Assembly: GCA_021785495.1 (NCBI GenBank)
Contig: JAJYFB010000003.1
Coordinates: 1 to 60,369 of the forward strand
DNA length: 60,369 bases
Reading direction: 5' to 3'
DNA from: Acidobacteriota bacterium
GTDB lineage: Bacteria > Acidobacteriota > Terriglobia > Terriglobales > Acidobacteriaceae
Below the pieces are notes generated by a model. That model was not told where the DNA came from. It saw only the letters and a program-made list of their open reading frames with translations, and searched no databases. Positions 20,561-30,400 of this stretch are shown in pieces; the stretch's first letter is position 1, and each line of letters opens with the position of its first letter. The position numbers and the translations under genes were made by a program.

Positions 20561-20577
20561 GACAATCGCCGATTGTC
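20561..20577. promoter_or_regulatory. Putative operator palindrome in the sdaA / glycosyltransferase divergent region
   Basis: GACAATC-GCC-GATTGTC is a perfect 7-bp inverted repeat with a 3-bp spacer, the size typical of a dimeric regulator's site. It lies 38-54 bases upstream of the sdaA start and about 185 bases upstream of the chosen glycosyltransferase start. The regulator is unknown. Confidence 0.4.
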
Positions 20578-20759
20578 ACAGCCCGCTTCAACGGGTGAAA
20601 AAACCTCTTGCCCGCGTCCGAAGCGAGGAAACTTTCGGGCGATTGCTCGCCGCAAATTCTTTTCATCAACCTGTAAAGCCCCGCGTGTCGAATGAAACGC
20701 AGCGGCGTTTCTTCCAACCGCGCCGCGCCCGGAGCAATGGGGCTACGGCCCTCGATTTC

Positions 20760-21992
20760 ATGCCTTCGCCAAGCCGCCCCTCACCGGAAGACACCGCCGA
20801 CGCCAACGCGCCCCCTCGCGTGGCCTACTTTCCCGACTCGTTTCACGAGGTCAACGGAGTAGCGCACACCAGCCGTCACTTCGAGGCCTTTGCGCGGCGG
20901 CGCGATCTTCCGTTTCTCTCTGTTCGCGCCGGCAGCCGCTCGCGGGCGCTCGTCGAAGAGGGCAACCAGTGGAGCCTCGAACTGTCGCGCAGCCGCTTCT
21001 CCATCCCGCTCGAAAAGGACCTGCGCTTCGATCCGGCCTTTGCGCGGCACCGTGCGCGTGTCGCCGATGCGCTCCGGCGCTTTCGGCCGGATTGGATTCA
21101 CATCACCGGCCCCAGCGAACTGGGATTGATGGGCGCATACTTTGCCCATCGCATGAAGTTGCCGCTGGCGGCAAGCTGGCACACGAACGTGCATGAGTAC
21201 GCTGCCCGCCGCGCGGAATGGCTGCTGCGGCCGTTGCCGAAGCCGCTGGCCGCCGCCGCCCGCCGCGGAATCGAGAGCCTGTCGCTGGCCGCCGCCGCCC
21301 GCTTCTATCGGCAGGCGAAGGTGCTCTTCGCGCCGAATCCCGATCTGTGTTCGCTGCTGGCGCACACGGCCGGCCGGCCCTGCTTCCTCATGCCGCGCGG
21401 CGTCGACGCCGAACTCTTCCATCCTGCCCGGCGCACGCGCCCAGCCGGCGATGCGGAGCGCATCCTCGGCTTTGTCGGCCGCCTCTCGATCGAAAAAAAC
21501 ATCAGGCTGCTGGTGGAGATTCAGAAGTCGCTCGATCCGGAGAAGGAAAAGTTTCTCATCGTGGGCCACGGCGGCGACGAGGCCTGGTTGCGCACGCGAT
21601 TGCATCGCGCGGAGTTCACCGGAGTCTTGCGCGGCGAAGCGCTGGCCTGCGCTTACGCCAAGATGGACCTCTTCGTTTTTCCATCGCACACGGACACGTT
21701 CGGCAACGTGGTGCTGGAGGCGCTGGCCAGCGGGGTTCCGGCCGTGGTGACGCCCGACGGCGGCCCCGCCTCGATTGTGCGCGACGGCCAGACCGGCAGC
21801 ATCGCGCGCGACGAGGAGTTTCCGTCGGCGATTCGCGCCATTCTCGACGATCCCGCCCGCCACGCCGCCATGCGCGAGGCCGCGCGCGCCTACGCCCTCA
21901 CCGCCAGTTGGGATGCGGTCTTCGAGGGCGTCTATAGCGGCTACCGCTCATGTTTTTCCGCGCACGGCGAAAGGCAGTCGTCTGAACGGTAA
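20760..21992 (+). CDS. Glycosyltransferase family 4 protein
   Basis: A GT-B fold retaining glycosyltransferase of about 410 residues. The N-terminal acceptor domain has PDSFHEVNGVAHTSRH, a GG-like loop. The C-terminal donor domain has RILGFVGRLSIEKN and the EX7E-like FPSHTDTFGNVVLEALASGVP, typical of mannosyl- or digalactosyl-diacylglycerol-type GT4 enzymes. The acceptor and sugar are unknown; lipid glycosylation would be a reasonable guess. The ATG at 20760 fits family N-termini; the ORF offers 71 further residues of poor quality. It is divergent from sdaA. Confidence 0.88.
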   Translation: MPSPSRPSPEDTADANAPPRVAYFPDSFHEVNGVAHTSRHFEAFARRRDLPFLSVRAGSRSRALVEEGNQWSLELSRSRFSIPLEKDLRFDPAFARHRARVADALRRFRPDWIHITGPSELGLMGAYFAHRMKLPLAASWHTNVHEYAARRAEWLLRPLPKPLAAAARRGIESLSLAAAARFYRQAKVLFAPNPDLCSLLAHTAGRPCFLMPRGVDAELFHPARRTRPAGDAERILGFVGRLSIEKNIRLLVEIQKSLDPEKEKFLIVGHGGDEAWLRTRLHRAEFTGVLRGEALACAYAKMDLFVFPSHTDTFGNVVLEALASGVPAVVTPDGGPASIVRDGQTGSIARDEEFPSAIRAILDDPARHAAMREAARAYALTASWDAVFEGVYSGYRSCFSAHGERQSSER

Positions 21993-22103
21993 AACCTTTG
22001 GCGGTTGATGCCGAAGCTGACACGCTTGGAGCGAAATGCTCAAAAAGGATTGTCGAGTTCATCCGCAACCGAACAAAGATCGCCGGGCGGCGTAACGCCA
22101 TCG

Positions 22104-22292
22104 TCACCATCGCCACCACCCCGCAGGAAAGATCCAGCCGGGGTGGGTGTGCAGAAGCCGCCAAAGGCAGACGATGCCCGCAAGAATCATGAGCCCGAAG
22201 ATCTGATTGCGCCGGAAGGCGCGCACCTGCCGCTGGCGTGCTGCGGCCTCTGCGGCCAGCTGGGAATACGGCTTGATGCGGACGGCGGCCAT
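22104..22292 (-). CDS. Small single-span membrane protein
   Basis: The 62-residue product has a basic, amphipathic N-terminal half (SQLAAEAAARQRQVRAFRRN). A hydrophobic helix (IFGLMILAGIVCLWRLL) follows, and a Trp-rich end (HPGWIFPAGWWRW). It lies 123 bases downstream of tamB on the same strand and could be the last gene of that operon. No family is recognised. The RBS is weak, so the call rests on the protein-like composition and operon position. Confidence 0.55.
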   Translation of the reverse strand: MAAVRIKPYSQLAAEAAARQRQVRAFRRNQIFGLMILAGIVCLWRLLHTHPGWIFPAGWWRW

Positions 22293-22415
22293 GTTTTCTG
22301 CGTTTCGGAGCAAGGAGCATGCAAGAAACAGTATAGGCGGTTCTGTGCCCTGCAGGCTTGGCCGTGCAGGCTCGCCGACGCGCGTTTCGAGCGTGAATGG
22401 CTTCCGGCCTGTGGC

Positions 22416-25400
22416 TCAGCGATAGCGCCGGGTATTTTTGATCACCATGGAAAAAACGCCGGACTCGTCGCGGGCGACGACGAGCGAAAGGTGACGATTG
22501 ATGGCGACTTCGGCCTGGAGCAACTGCTCGCTGGCGGTGTCCACGTCGGTGGCGAAGGTGAGCGTGACGATGCGGCCGATCTGCTCCTGCACGGTGATGC
22601 GCGAGGTGGAGTAGCCGAAGGCGCCGAGATAGTTGGGATCGACCTTGACCGAGCCGGCGCCGAAGAGCTTCTGGATGCGGCTGCTGACGGTGGCGTTGAG
22701 CGCGCCGCCGAGAATCGCGTCGGTGGGATTGGCGAGGGTCTGCTCTTGTTGCTGCTGCGTGTAAAGACGCTGCTGGCTGGCCGTGTGGCCAAGGGCCAGC
22801 AGCGAGACGACGTCGGCTTCGGGCAGCGGCGGATCGCTGCGATAGCTGATGGAGAGCTTCTGCGGCGATCCGTGCAGGCCCAGGGCGATGTCGTAGTCCT
22901 CGACGCGGGCGGTGGCGCTGAGATCGACGACGGGCTCGATACGCACCGGATTGGTGAAGGTAACGTCGCCGCGTTCGAGATCGTAGCGGGTTCCGGCGAT
23001 CAGGGCGCTGCCTTCGACAATCGAAACGCGGCCCAGCAGCGAAGGCGCGGCCAGTGTGCCGCGCAGATGCAGATCGACGTTGCCGGCCAGCTTGGCAAAG
23101 GCATTCTGAAAATTCAACTGCGGTGAAGAGGCGATGCGTACGTCGAGGCGCAGATGGTTGGACGGTGCGTCGGGAGGGGCGACGGCTTGTGTGGCCGCAC
23201 TCGCCTGATTGACCAGCGAGGCAAGGTCAAGATCGGGGCTGACCGAAAAGCGCGTGATGAGAACGTCGCCGCTCAGAAGCAGGTTATTTTGCGGACCGCG
23301 CAGATGGAGGGTCGCGTCGGCCAGAGAGCTGACGCCGTCTGGGTAACGAATGTGCACATCTTTGCCCGTAACCGAAAGGTCGGCAAAAATTCCCTGCCGA
23401 TAGGAGAGAAATCCGCCCACGCTCAGCAGGCCGCCGCCGCTCATCGCCGTGAGCGATTGCACCTCCAGCCGGTTCTGATTGAAGACGAGCGTGCCGTGCA
23501 GTTGGCTCAGTCCGTTGGGGAGATCGCCGAGCGAGAGCGCGCCGTTCGCACATTCGATGCGTCCTTGCAGAGTCGGGCGATCGAGCGGTCCATGCGCTTC
23601 CACCTGAAAAACCGTGGTTCCGCTGGCGGTCAGATCGGGATCGAGGGTTTCGGCCAGCTTGAGGTTGATGGCTCCTTGGGCGGCAAGATCGAGCCGCCGT
23701 TCGCCTTCGATCGACAGTGCGCCCTCCATGCGCAGATCGGTGTTTTCGCCGGTGACGTGCAGCGGGTCGAGATGAATGCGGCCATGGGCGAGCGTTGCAT
23801 GCAGCCCGCCTTCGCCCCGGAGCGCTACGCCGGAGAGGGTCAACGCAAGATCGCGAAGCTGAGCCTCACCGCGTAACTGGCTGGGATGCGCAAGTGGGCC
23901 GTCGATGGCGATCGTCCCGTCGAGCGCGGATTGACCGTTGAAGGCGTCCACATGCGCCATGCGCAGCACCGCGCCGAGATCGAAACGCGAAAAGGCAAGC
24001 TGCGCGCGAGTGGGATCGTCGCCGCGGAGAAGGGTTTCGCCACGCAGCGCGAGCACGGCCCTTTGCCGCTGTGTTGAAGCACTGTATTGAAGCGTGGGGC
24101 CGGCGGCGTGCGCGGTAAGGTGCAGCGTGCCGAAAGGCTCGCCACGAAAGGTCGGCTCCGTAATGGCGCCCTGGCCGTCGAGATGAGGATTGCTCAATGT
24201 ACCCGATCCGGTCAGCGTAAAGGCAAGTTTCCCTGCGGCTTCGAGCCCGCGCATGCAAGCGAAGCCCATTTGCGCAAGCTCGATTTTTTCTGCGTGCGCC
24301 GCGATCTGGAATTGACGGGTTTTGAAGTCGTAACTTCCCGACGCAGCGAGCTCGCCGCCGGCCACCTTCAGTGCAGCCGGCGAGAGCTTGAGCCGTTGGC
24401 CGTCGAACGCGCCCCGAAGATGCAGGCCGGAGACCGGTTCGCCGTTGAGAACGCCGTGCGCCATGGCGAGGGATCCAGAGACAAATGGCGCTTGCAGAGA
24501 GCCGTCGGCGTTGATCTGCGCGTTGAAGAGGCCGGAGAGCTGAAGCGGCTCGCCGACGCGCGCCGCGAGGAATGGTTCGACCTCCGCCGCGTCGAGATTG
24601 GTTCCATCAAAGCGCGCATGGAGCAGGGAATTTGCGCCGAACTCCGGCGAGCGGTTCGGAGCGGCGTCGAGTGCGCCCTCGATCGTGATGCGCGTGCCGC
24701 CGTGTAGAAGCTGCGCATGTCGAATTGTGATGCGGGCGGGCGAGTAGATGCCCTCGGCCGAGACGGAATCGAAGCGCAACTGCCGCAGCGGAGCGGAAGT
24801 TGCGGCGGTGGATGGCAGCGCCACCGAAAGCTGCGTGGCGGCAAGGATGCCTGCAATCTGTGGCCGGGCCAGCGAACCGGTCCATGCACCGTGAAAATCG
24901 GCCCGCCCCGCCAAGGCGACGGGCAGGGCCGCGATTCCGATTTTGCCGTTGCGCTGGAAACCAAGGCTGCGCAGGGCAGGATCGAATTCGGCCAGATTGC
25001 GCGAGTGAACATCGAGGGTAAGCGCCGAAGGGCCGTCCACGGGATAGGCGCCCAGCGCGCCATGGGCTTCCAGGTCGCTCGCCGGGGTGTGCAGTTCGAG
25101 CCTGCGCAGTTGCACGGCGCCATTGCGATGCGCGTAGCTGGCCTCGATCGCGCCGCTGGCGGGCACTTCGCCGGCGGGGGTCTGCCGCGAAGGGCTCAAC
25201 GCAAGCTGCGCATCGACGACGACGGTGCGGCCATCGCCGTGCGACCAGGCGGCGGCGGCCGATCCGTTCAGGCGCGTATCCAGCCCCAGCCTCCGGTAAG
25301 CGCGTGGGCTGACCATGTCGAGCAGCGAGTCGAGAGCGACGTTCTTGAAGTCGGCAGTGACCTTGCCGTTGACGGGAATCATCCAGTCCGGCGCACGCAC

Positions 25401-26675
25401 AAGAGCGTTGCGGTCGGTGGAAGGCGTTTGTGCCGGGCTTTTTTGCGGATGCGCGGAGGGATCGAGCGGCAGCCAGGGCGAAATCGCGAGCGATCCGTCG
25501 ATCTGGCCGCCCTGACGCAGACGGGCGGAGATCTGCGGAATCAGCAACTGCTTTTGATCGGCATGGACATGCGTCGCAAGCGCAATGTCTCTTGCATGGA
25601 TTCCCTCGCCGATATACGAACAGTCGTCGATGTGAACGCCGCCGTCGATCGTGAACGCGCTTCCTTCGCCGGAGGCGGTCAGGTCGAGATGCGCCAGACC
25701 CGCGGGCGCATCGGCATAGCCTGTCGCCGGCTCGATCAGCCGCAGATCGAGATCGCCCAGCAGGCGCGCATGCCAGCGTGGATGCGCGAAATCCTCGATA
25801 CCTCCCGTGACGTTGAGTGCGTGGGTCGCGCTGCCGCGTCTTGCGGCGGCAAGGCGCAGCGAACGCAAAACGACCCGCGAGCGCTCCAGGTCGAGCGTTG
25901 CCTGCATCGCGCCATGCACGGCGAGGCTTTTGCGCGGAACGGAGCGAGCCAGGTCAAGATCGGTGACGCCGACTTCGATGCGATACGAGGCCGGCATGCG
26001 CCACGGTCCGGCAACGTGGCGCATGGCGAGCGAGAGGTCGTCGGCGGCAAAGTCGAACGGAAGATAACGATCCTGATAATCGAACTCGGCGGCGCGAACG
26101 TCGTAGTGAATTCGTCCCTCTTCGATCGCGATGCGGCTGGCGTGCAAAGCAAACAGCGTATCGATGGACGGCCTGGACGAGGTTTTTCGTTGCTTCGGCG
26201 CCGGCAGGTTTGTCGTCCCGTTGGGATAGACGATCAGGTGCAGGCAGGGCCGGCCGATCTCCAGGCTGCGCAGGCGCACGGTGGGACTGAAGAGATTGCG
26301 CAGGCTCAACACCACGCGCAGGGTTTCGATCGTGGCCAGCGGCGCTTCGCCGGGATCTTCCAGACCGTGAATCGTTACGCCGCCGGCTTCGGCTTCCAGA
26401 TGGAGCAGATGCCAACGAAAGGATGCGATCTCAACCCGGCCTCCAGTCAGATCTTCTATCGACGCGGCCAGCCGCTTGCGGACCAGGTTTTCAAAACGCG
26501 CGGAACTGGCGGCGAAGTAAAGGCCCGTGACCGCAAGCGCCAGCAAAACCACGGCGCCTGCAACGGCCAGCGGAAGATGACGCAGGAAGAAGCGGCGCAG
26601 ACGGCGGCGCGCGCCACGCCGTGGAAGCGGCGGCAGGGCCGACCCGTTGTTCGCAGGATTTTCCCGATCGCTCAA
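22416..26675 (-). CDS. tamB: Translocation and assembly module subunit TamB-like protein (AsmA/DUF490 family)
   Basis: A large envelope protein of about 1419 residues with one N-terminal membrane anchor (LPLAVAGAVVLLALAVTGLYFA). A long repetitive beta-rich body follows, and the conserved DUF490 C-terminus carries SATARVEDYDIALGLHGSPQKLS and DPPLPEADVVSLLALG. Family members span the periplasm and help insert outer membrane proteins or move lipid. The start is read as TTG at 26675: it overlaps the TGA of the SurA-like gene (TTGA) and has AAGGAGG 6-7 bases upstream inside that gene. The ORF track's 40 extra residues would overlap the upstream gene by 124 bases. It is the third gene of the tamA/SurA-like/tamB run. 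Confidence 0.9.
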   Translation of the reverse strand: MSDRENPANNGSALPPLPRRGARRRLRRFFLRHLPLAVAGAVVLLALAVTGLYFAASSARFENLVRKRLAASIEDLTGGRVEIASFRWHLLHLEAEAGGVTIHGLEDPGEAPLATIETLRVVLSLRNLFSPTVRLRSLEIGRPCLHLIVYPNGTTNLPAPKQRKTSSRPSIDTLFALHASRIAIEEGRIHYDVRAAEFDYQDRYLPFDFAADDLSLAMRHVAGPWRMPASYRIEVGVTDLDLARSVPRKSLAVHGAMQATLDLERSRVVLRSLRLAAARRGSATHALNVTGGIEDFAHPRWHARLLGDLDLRLIEPATGYADAPAGLAHLDLTASGEGSAFTIDGGVHIDDCSYIGEGIHARDIALATHVHADQKQLLIPQISARLRQGGQIDGSLAISPWLPLDPSAHPQKSPAQTPSTDRNALVRAPDWMIPVNGKVTADFKNVALDSLLDMVSPRAYRRLGLDTRLNGSAAAAWSHGDGRTVVVDAQLALSPSRQTPAGEVPASGAIEASYAHRNGAVQLRRLELHTPASDLEAHGALGAYPVDGPSALTLDVHSRNLAEFDPALRSLGFQRNGKIGIAALPVALAGRADFHGAWTGSLARPQIAGILAATQLSVALPSTAATSAPLRQLRFDSVSAEGIYSPARITIRHAQLLHGGTRITIEGALDAAPNRSPEFGANSLLHARFDGTNLDAAEVEPFLAARVGEPLQLSGLFNAQINADGSLQAPFVSGSLAMAHGVLNGEPVSGLHLRGAFDGQRLKLSPAALKVAGGELAASGSYDFKTRQFQIAAHAEKIELAQMGFACMRGLEAAGKLAFTLTGSGTLSNPHLDGQGAITEPTFRGEPFGTLHLTAHAAGPTLQYSASTQRQRAVLALRGETLLRGDDPTRAQLAFSRFDLGAVLRMAHVDAFNGQSALDGTIAIDGPLAHPSQLRGEAQLRDLALTLSGVALRGEGGLHATLAHGRIHLDPLHVTGENTDLRMEGALSIEGERRLDLAAQGAINLKLAETLDPDLTASGTTVFQVEAHGPLDRPTLQGRIECANGALSLGDLPNGLSQLHGTLVFNQNRLEVQSLTAMSGGGLLSVGGFLSYRQGIFADLSVTGKDVHIRYPDGVSSLADATLHLRGPQNNLLLSGDVLITRFSVSPDLDLASLVNQASAATQAVAPPDAPSNHLRLDVRIASSPQLNFQNAFAKLAGNVDLHLRGTLAAPSLLGRVSIVEGSALIAGTRYDLERGDVTFTNPVRIEPVVDLSATARVEDYDIALGLHGSPQKLSISYRSDPPLPEADVVSLLALGHTASQQRLYTQQQQEQTLANPTDAILGGALNATVSSRIQKLFGAGSVKVDPNYLGAFGYSTSRITVQEQIGRIVTLTFATDVDTASEQLLQAEVAINRHLSLVVARDESGVFSMVIKNTRRYR

Positions 26676-27475
26676 CGGACGCCTCCTTGCATACGATCCG
26701 GCCCGGCCGCGGCTTGCGGCGCGGGCACAGGTCCGGTGGCGAGCGAGGGATCGAGAATCTCGACATTGCCCTGCTGGCGGAGATTGGCCAGCCAATTGTC
26801 AAAAAGATCATTGACCTGCTGCTCCAGCAGAATTTCGCGAATTCGCGCGGCCACTTCGTCGAGCGGCGGAACCGTTTCTCCAGGCGCGTACTGCGGCAGC
26901 ATGGTTTTGCGGTAGTACTGCTCGACCTGCTGCGGTTCGATCTGAATGCCCTGACGAAAACGCTGTTCGATGAAGCGCAGAATCTCCATCCGGGAGCGAA
27001 GATAGGCTTCGACGCGCTGCTCGGTTAGTCCCTGAGCGGCCAAAAATGCGCTCCAGCCTGCTGCGTTGGAGCAGTGCGCGCGTACGCAGGCCGGCAAATC
27101 CGTGCGCAGTTCGTGGAGCCGGCTTTCCACCTCTTTCTGTGCGGGTTCAATGGACGACATGTCCTCCTGACGCATCTGTTCTTCAACGAGCGTACGGCTG
27201 ACGAGTTTCGCGAGCGCCTGCGTGGGCGTGAGCGCTTGGGATGAATTGTTGCTCGGTTCGAGAATCGAGAGACGCATCTCGTCGTCGAGATCGCTGGCCA
27301 GAAGAACGCGCCTGTTGACGACGGCGACCACGCGGTCAAGCACGATGGACGAGCTGGCGGGTTGTTGTGCGAAGACCGCCGCAGCGCAGAGCGCGACCAT
27401 CGCCAGGGCGACGAACAGCCGCGTGCGCACGCCGTGCGATTTTTTCCATCGGGTTGTGACGCGCGTCGTCATCAA
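26672..27475 (-). CDS. SurA-N-like periplasmic chaperone
   Basis: The 267-residue protein has a signal peptide (LFVALAMVALCAAAVFAQ). A SurA N-terminal-type helical domain follows, opening with SIVLDRVVAVVNRRVLLASDLDDEM, the usual start of SurA/PpiD chaperone domains. No parvulin PPIase domain is present, so chaperone activity without isomerisation is expected. The C-terminus ends in a Pro/Ala tail. Its start overlaps the tamA stop by 4 bases (ATGA) and its stop overlaps the tamB TTG start. Translational coupling of all three is therefore likely, and the protein probably escorts substrates to the TamA barrel. Confidence 0.85.
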   Translation of the reverse strand: MMTTRVTTRWKKSHGVRTRLFVALAMVALCAAAVFAQQPASSSIVLDRVVAVVNRRVLLASDLDDEMRLSILEPSNNSSQALTPTQALAKLVSRTLVEEQMRQEDMSSIEPAQKEVESRLHELRTDLPACVRAHCSNAAGWSAFLAAQGLTEQRVEAYLRSRMEILRFIEQRFRQGIQIEPQQVEQYYRKTMLPQYAPGETVPPLDEVAARIREILLEQQVNDLFDNWLANLRQQGNVEILDPSLATGPVPAPQAAAGPDRMQGGVR

Positions 27476-30400
27476 AATGCCTGTCCCAGGCTGAAAAAGA
27501 AGTTGATGTGCGGCGCCTGATCCAAAAATGGAGCAGAATACGGGCCATATGGAGTCGCGCTCGCTTTGGGAATCGCATAGTTGATATTGACCGGGAAGAT
27601 GGGCGGATTCAAGTTGTAGCTGAAGTCGAAGCGAATGGGGCCGACCGGCGTGTGATAGCGCAGGCCAGCGCCGAGCGAGTGTGAGAAATCATTGTAGCTG
27701 CATGGACCTTGCTGACCGGTCGAAGTGACAGGCCCCGTGGGATTGTAGCCGCCGGCCGGGTATGCCACGCCCGGATCGGTAATGACCGCGCTTCGACATG
27801 CCGCGCTATCCGGCTGGCGCACGCGCAGCAGGCTGGCCCATGCGTCGCCGGCGTTAGTGAAGACGTTGCCCATGTCGTGAAAGAGAACGAAGCTCACTGT
27901 GTTGCCAAACCAGGGCAGCGTGGGTGGCGGCAGGCGCAGTTCGGTGCTGTTGATCAGAGCGCCCGCGCCGCCGATCTGATAGCCGGTTTCCGGGTCGCGC
28001 GGGCCTGCCGCATTTTGCGCAAAACCGCGCAGCGAAACGGGGCCGCCGGCGAAGAGCCGCTCGGGGAGCGGAATCAGCTCGCTGGATCCGTTGCCGAAGG
28101 CGCGAATCTGGCCATAGCGCGTGTTCCGCGCCACGACAAAGCGTTTTTTGTCGAAACTGTAGTAGCTGGAGTTCGATGTGTCAATGCGGTTAAACTCGGC
28201 CTGCGCGCCGAAGAGCCGGTCGGAGAGAAACTCCTGAAAGCTGGTGTATGTTCCGCGATGCGCGTCCAGCGGCACGTCGCGCGTATCGCGAATCCAGGTG
28301 AAGGCCGGTCCGCCGACGCGCGTTGCCGTCGAGAGCAAGGAGATCTCGCCGGGATAGACCTGCAAGCTGGGCGCGGCCACCTTCACTCTGCGGAAATCAA
28401 TCTCGTAAATGAAGGTGTTGGCGCGGGAGATCCACGAGCCGGGACGGTTGAAGTTTTCGGTCAGGCGGAACGAGCCTTCCAAACGCGACGCGACGTATGT
28501 CGAAACATCCTGGCTGTTGGCGTAACCGCCCGAAAAGGTAAGGCCGAAGTCGGGACTTCCCTGAAGGTGCGGAATCTGGTACTGAACGCCGATGCTCTGT
28601 TCGAGCAGACCGTAGGTGCCGCGCAGCGAAGCCGACTGTTCGCGGCCGAAGAGATTGTTGCGCGTGATGTCGGCCAGTACGCGCGGGCTGACGCCGGTTT
28701 TACCGTTGGGATTGCAGGGGACGCCAGCCGCGGAGGCGCCGGCGCAGTTGTTCTGCGGCTGGCCGGTCTGCGCCTCGAAGCCGAAGCCGTAGGTCAGCGT
28801 CCAGCGGCGCGCTTCGCTGGCCTGAAGCAGAACGGTCTTCTGCGCCGCGCCGCCGTTGGGATCGACGACCGCCGTGTTGACCTCGTTGAACAGCCCGAAT
28901 GCGTAAAGGTTGCTCTGCGTCGCCGTAAGCGCGTTCTGATTGAGCGGGTCGCCGGCATGAACCGCGATGGCCCGCGCCACGGTTTGCGGGCGTACCTCTT
29001 CGAGGCCTGTCAGCAGCACATTGCGTACGAAGGTTTGCGGTCCCTCGTCGATATGAAAGACGACATCGACCTTGCCGCGCCCAGCCGATTCCGGTTGTTG
29101 AACGGCTTGAACGGCCACCTGTTCAAAGCCCTGGCGCAAATATTGCGAAACGATGGCGTCGTGGTCGCCGGCGAGGCTGCGCGGCGAAAGCATCTGGCCG
29201 GGTTCGGTATTCAGCAGGGGAAGCAGCGCCGTGGCGGGCAGGTGCGCATTGCCCTCGATACGCACGGCGCCGACGCGGGTGGGCGATCCTTCGTCGATGC
29301 GATAGAGAACGCGCAGCGAAGCCGCATGACGCCGGCCGATCGTGCTCTGCGCCGTTTCGCGATGCGCCTGTCCGGCTGCGGTTCCGGTCTCGGCCGTCAC
29401 TTGGACCTGCGCAAAGCCGTTATTGCGATAGACGTTTTCGATCGCATGGATGTCGGCGGTGACCAGCGCCTGGCTGTACACACCGTGCGGATCGAGCAGA
29501 TCGGCCACGTGAACATTGAGCAGAACTTTGAGCGTGGCCGTCGAAAAATAGCGATTTCCCACGATGGAAACCTGCTCAACGCGACGCCGTTGGCCCAGTT
29601 CCACGTTGTAGACGATGGTCACTTCCTGGCCGCCGGTCGCGCGTAGCGTGTGCGCGATGCTTGCGTCGAAGTAGCCCAACCGCTGATAGTAGTCGCGCAG
29701 GCGGCGATTGCCCTCATTGAGCAGATCCTCGTCCACGCTACCCTCGCGATAGATGGGAACAAGGGCGCGAATACGCTCGGGATCGAGGCTGGCGCCGCGC
29801 ACTTCGACATGCACCACCGGACCGCGATGGGCGGTGAACCGGTAGTTGACGGCCCTTGCGGCGCGGTCGTAGGCGGACGATTCGAGTTTGACCTCGGCTT
29901 CGAGCCGGTCCTCTTTCTGGTAGAAGCGCAGTACCCCGTCCAGAGCGCGATTGACGGTGTCGCGGCTGACGTGACCGATTTTCCAGAGACGGGCGTGAAG
30001 ACGGAATTCGTCCACGGTCATTCCCGAATCGCCTTCCACGAGGACCTGGCCGACGTGCGCGCGCGGCCCGGAGACAACGCGAAATGCGACGTCGGCAAGC
30101 TGCTGGCGCGGGTGCGGCGTAACGGCAGGAGCAATCGTCGATTCGTAGTAGCCGCTTTGCTCGATTGTCGCGCGCATCTGCGCGATGGCCCTGCGCATTT
30201 TTTCCGCGGTCAGCCGGGTTCCGGCGTCGAGTTGGCTGGCGCGCTGCAACTGCATGTTCATGGCTGCGCCGGTAGCGCCGCTCACGCTCACGATTCCGAT
30301 GAAGGTGCGCGGCTGGCCGGCAAAGGTCAGCGCCACGCCGCCGTCGATCGGTGCGCCTTGTACCTCCAGCGTGTCATAGAGGCCCGTGGCGTACAGTTGG

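Noticed and set aside
24717-29646. Long + strand ORFs (24717-26915 and 27709-29646)
   Set aside because: Both are antisense shadows of tamB and tamA with no family resemblance and skewed Arg/Gly composition.
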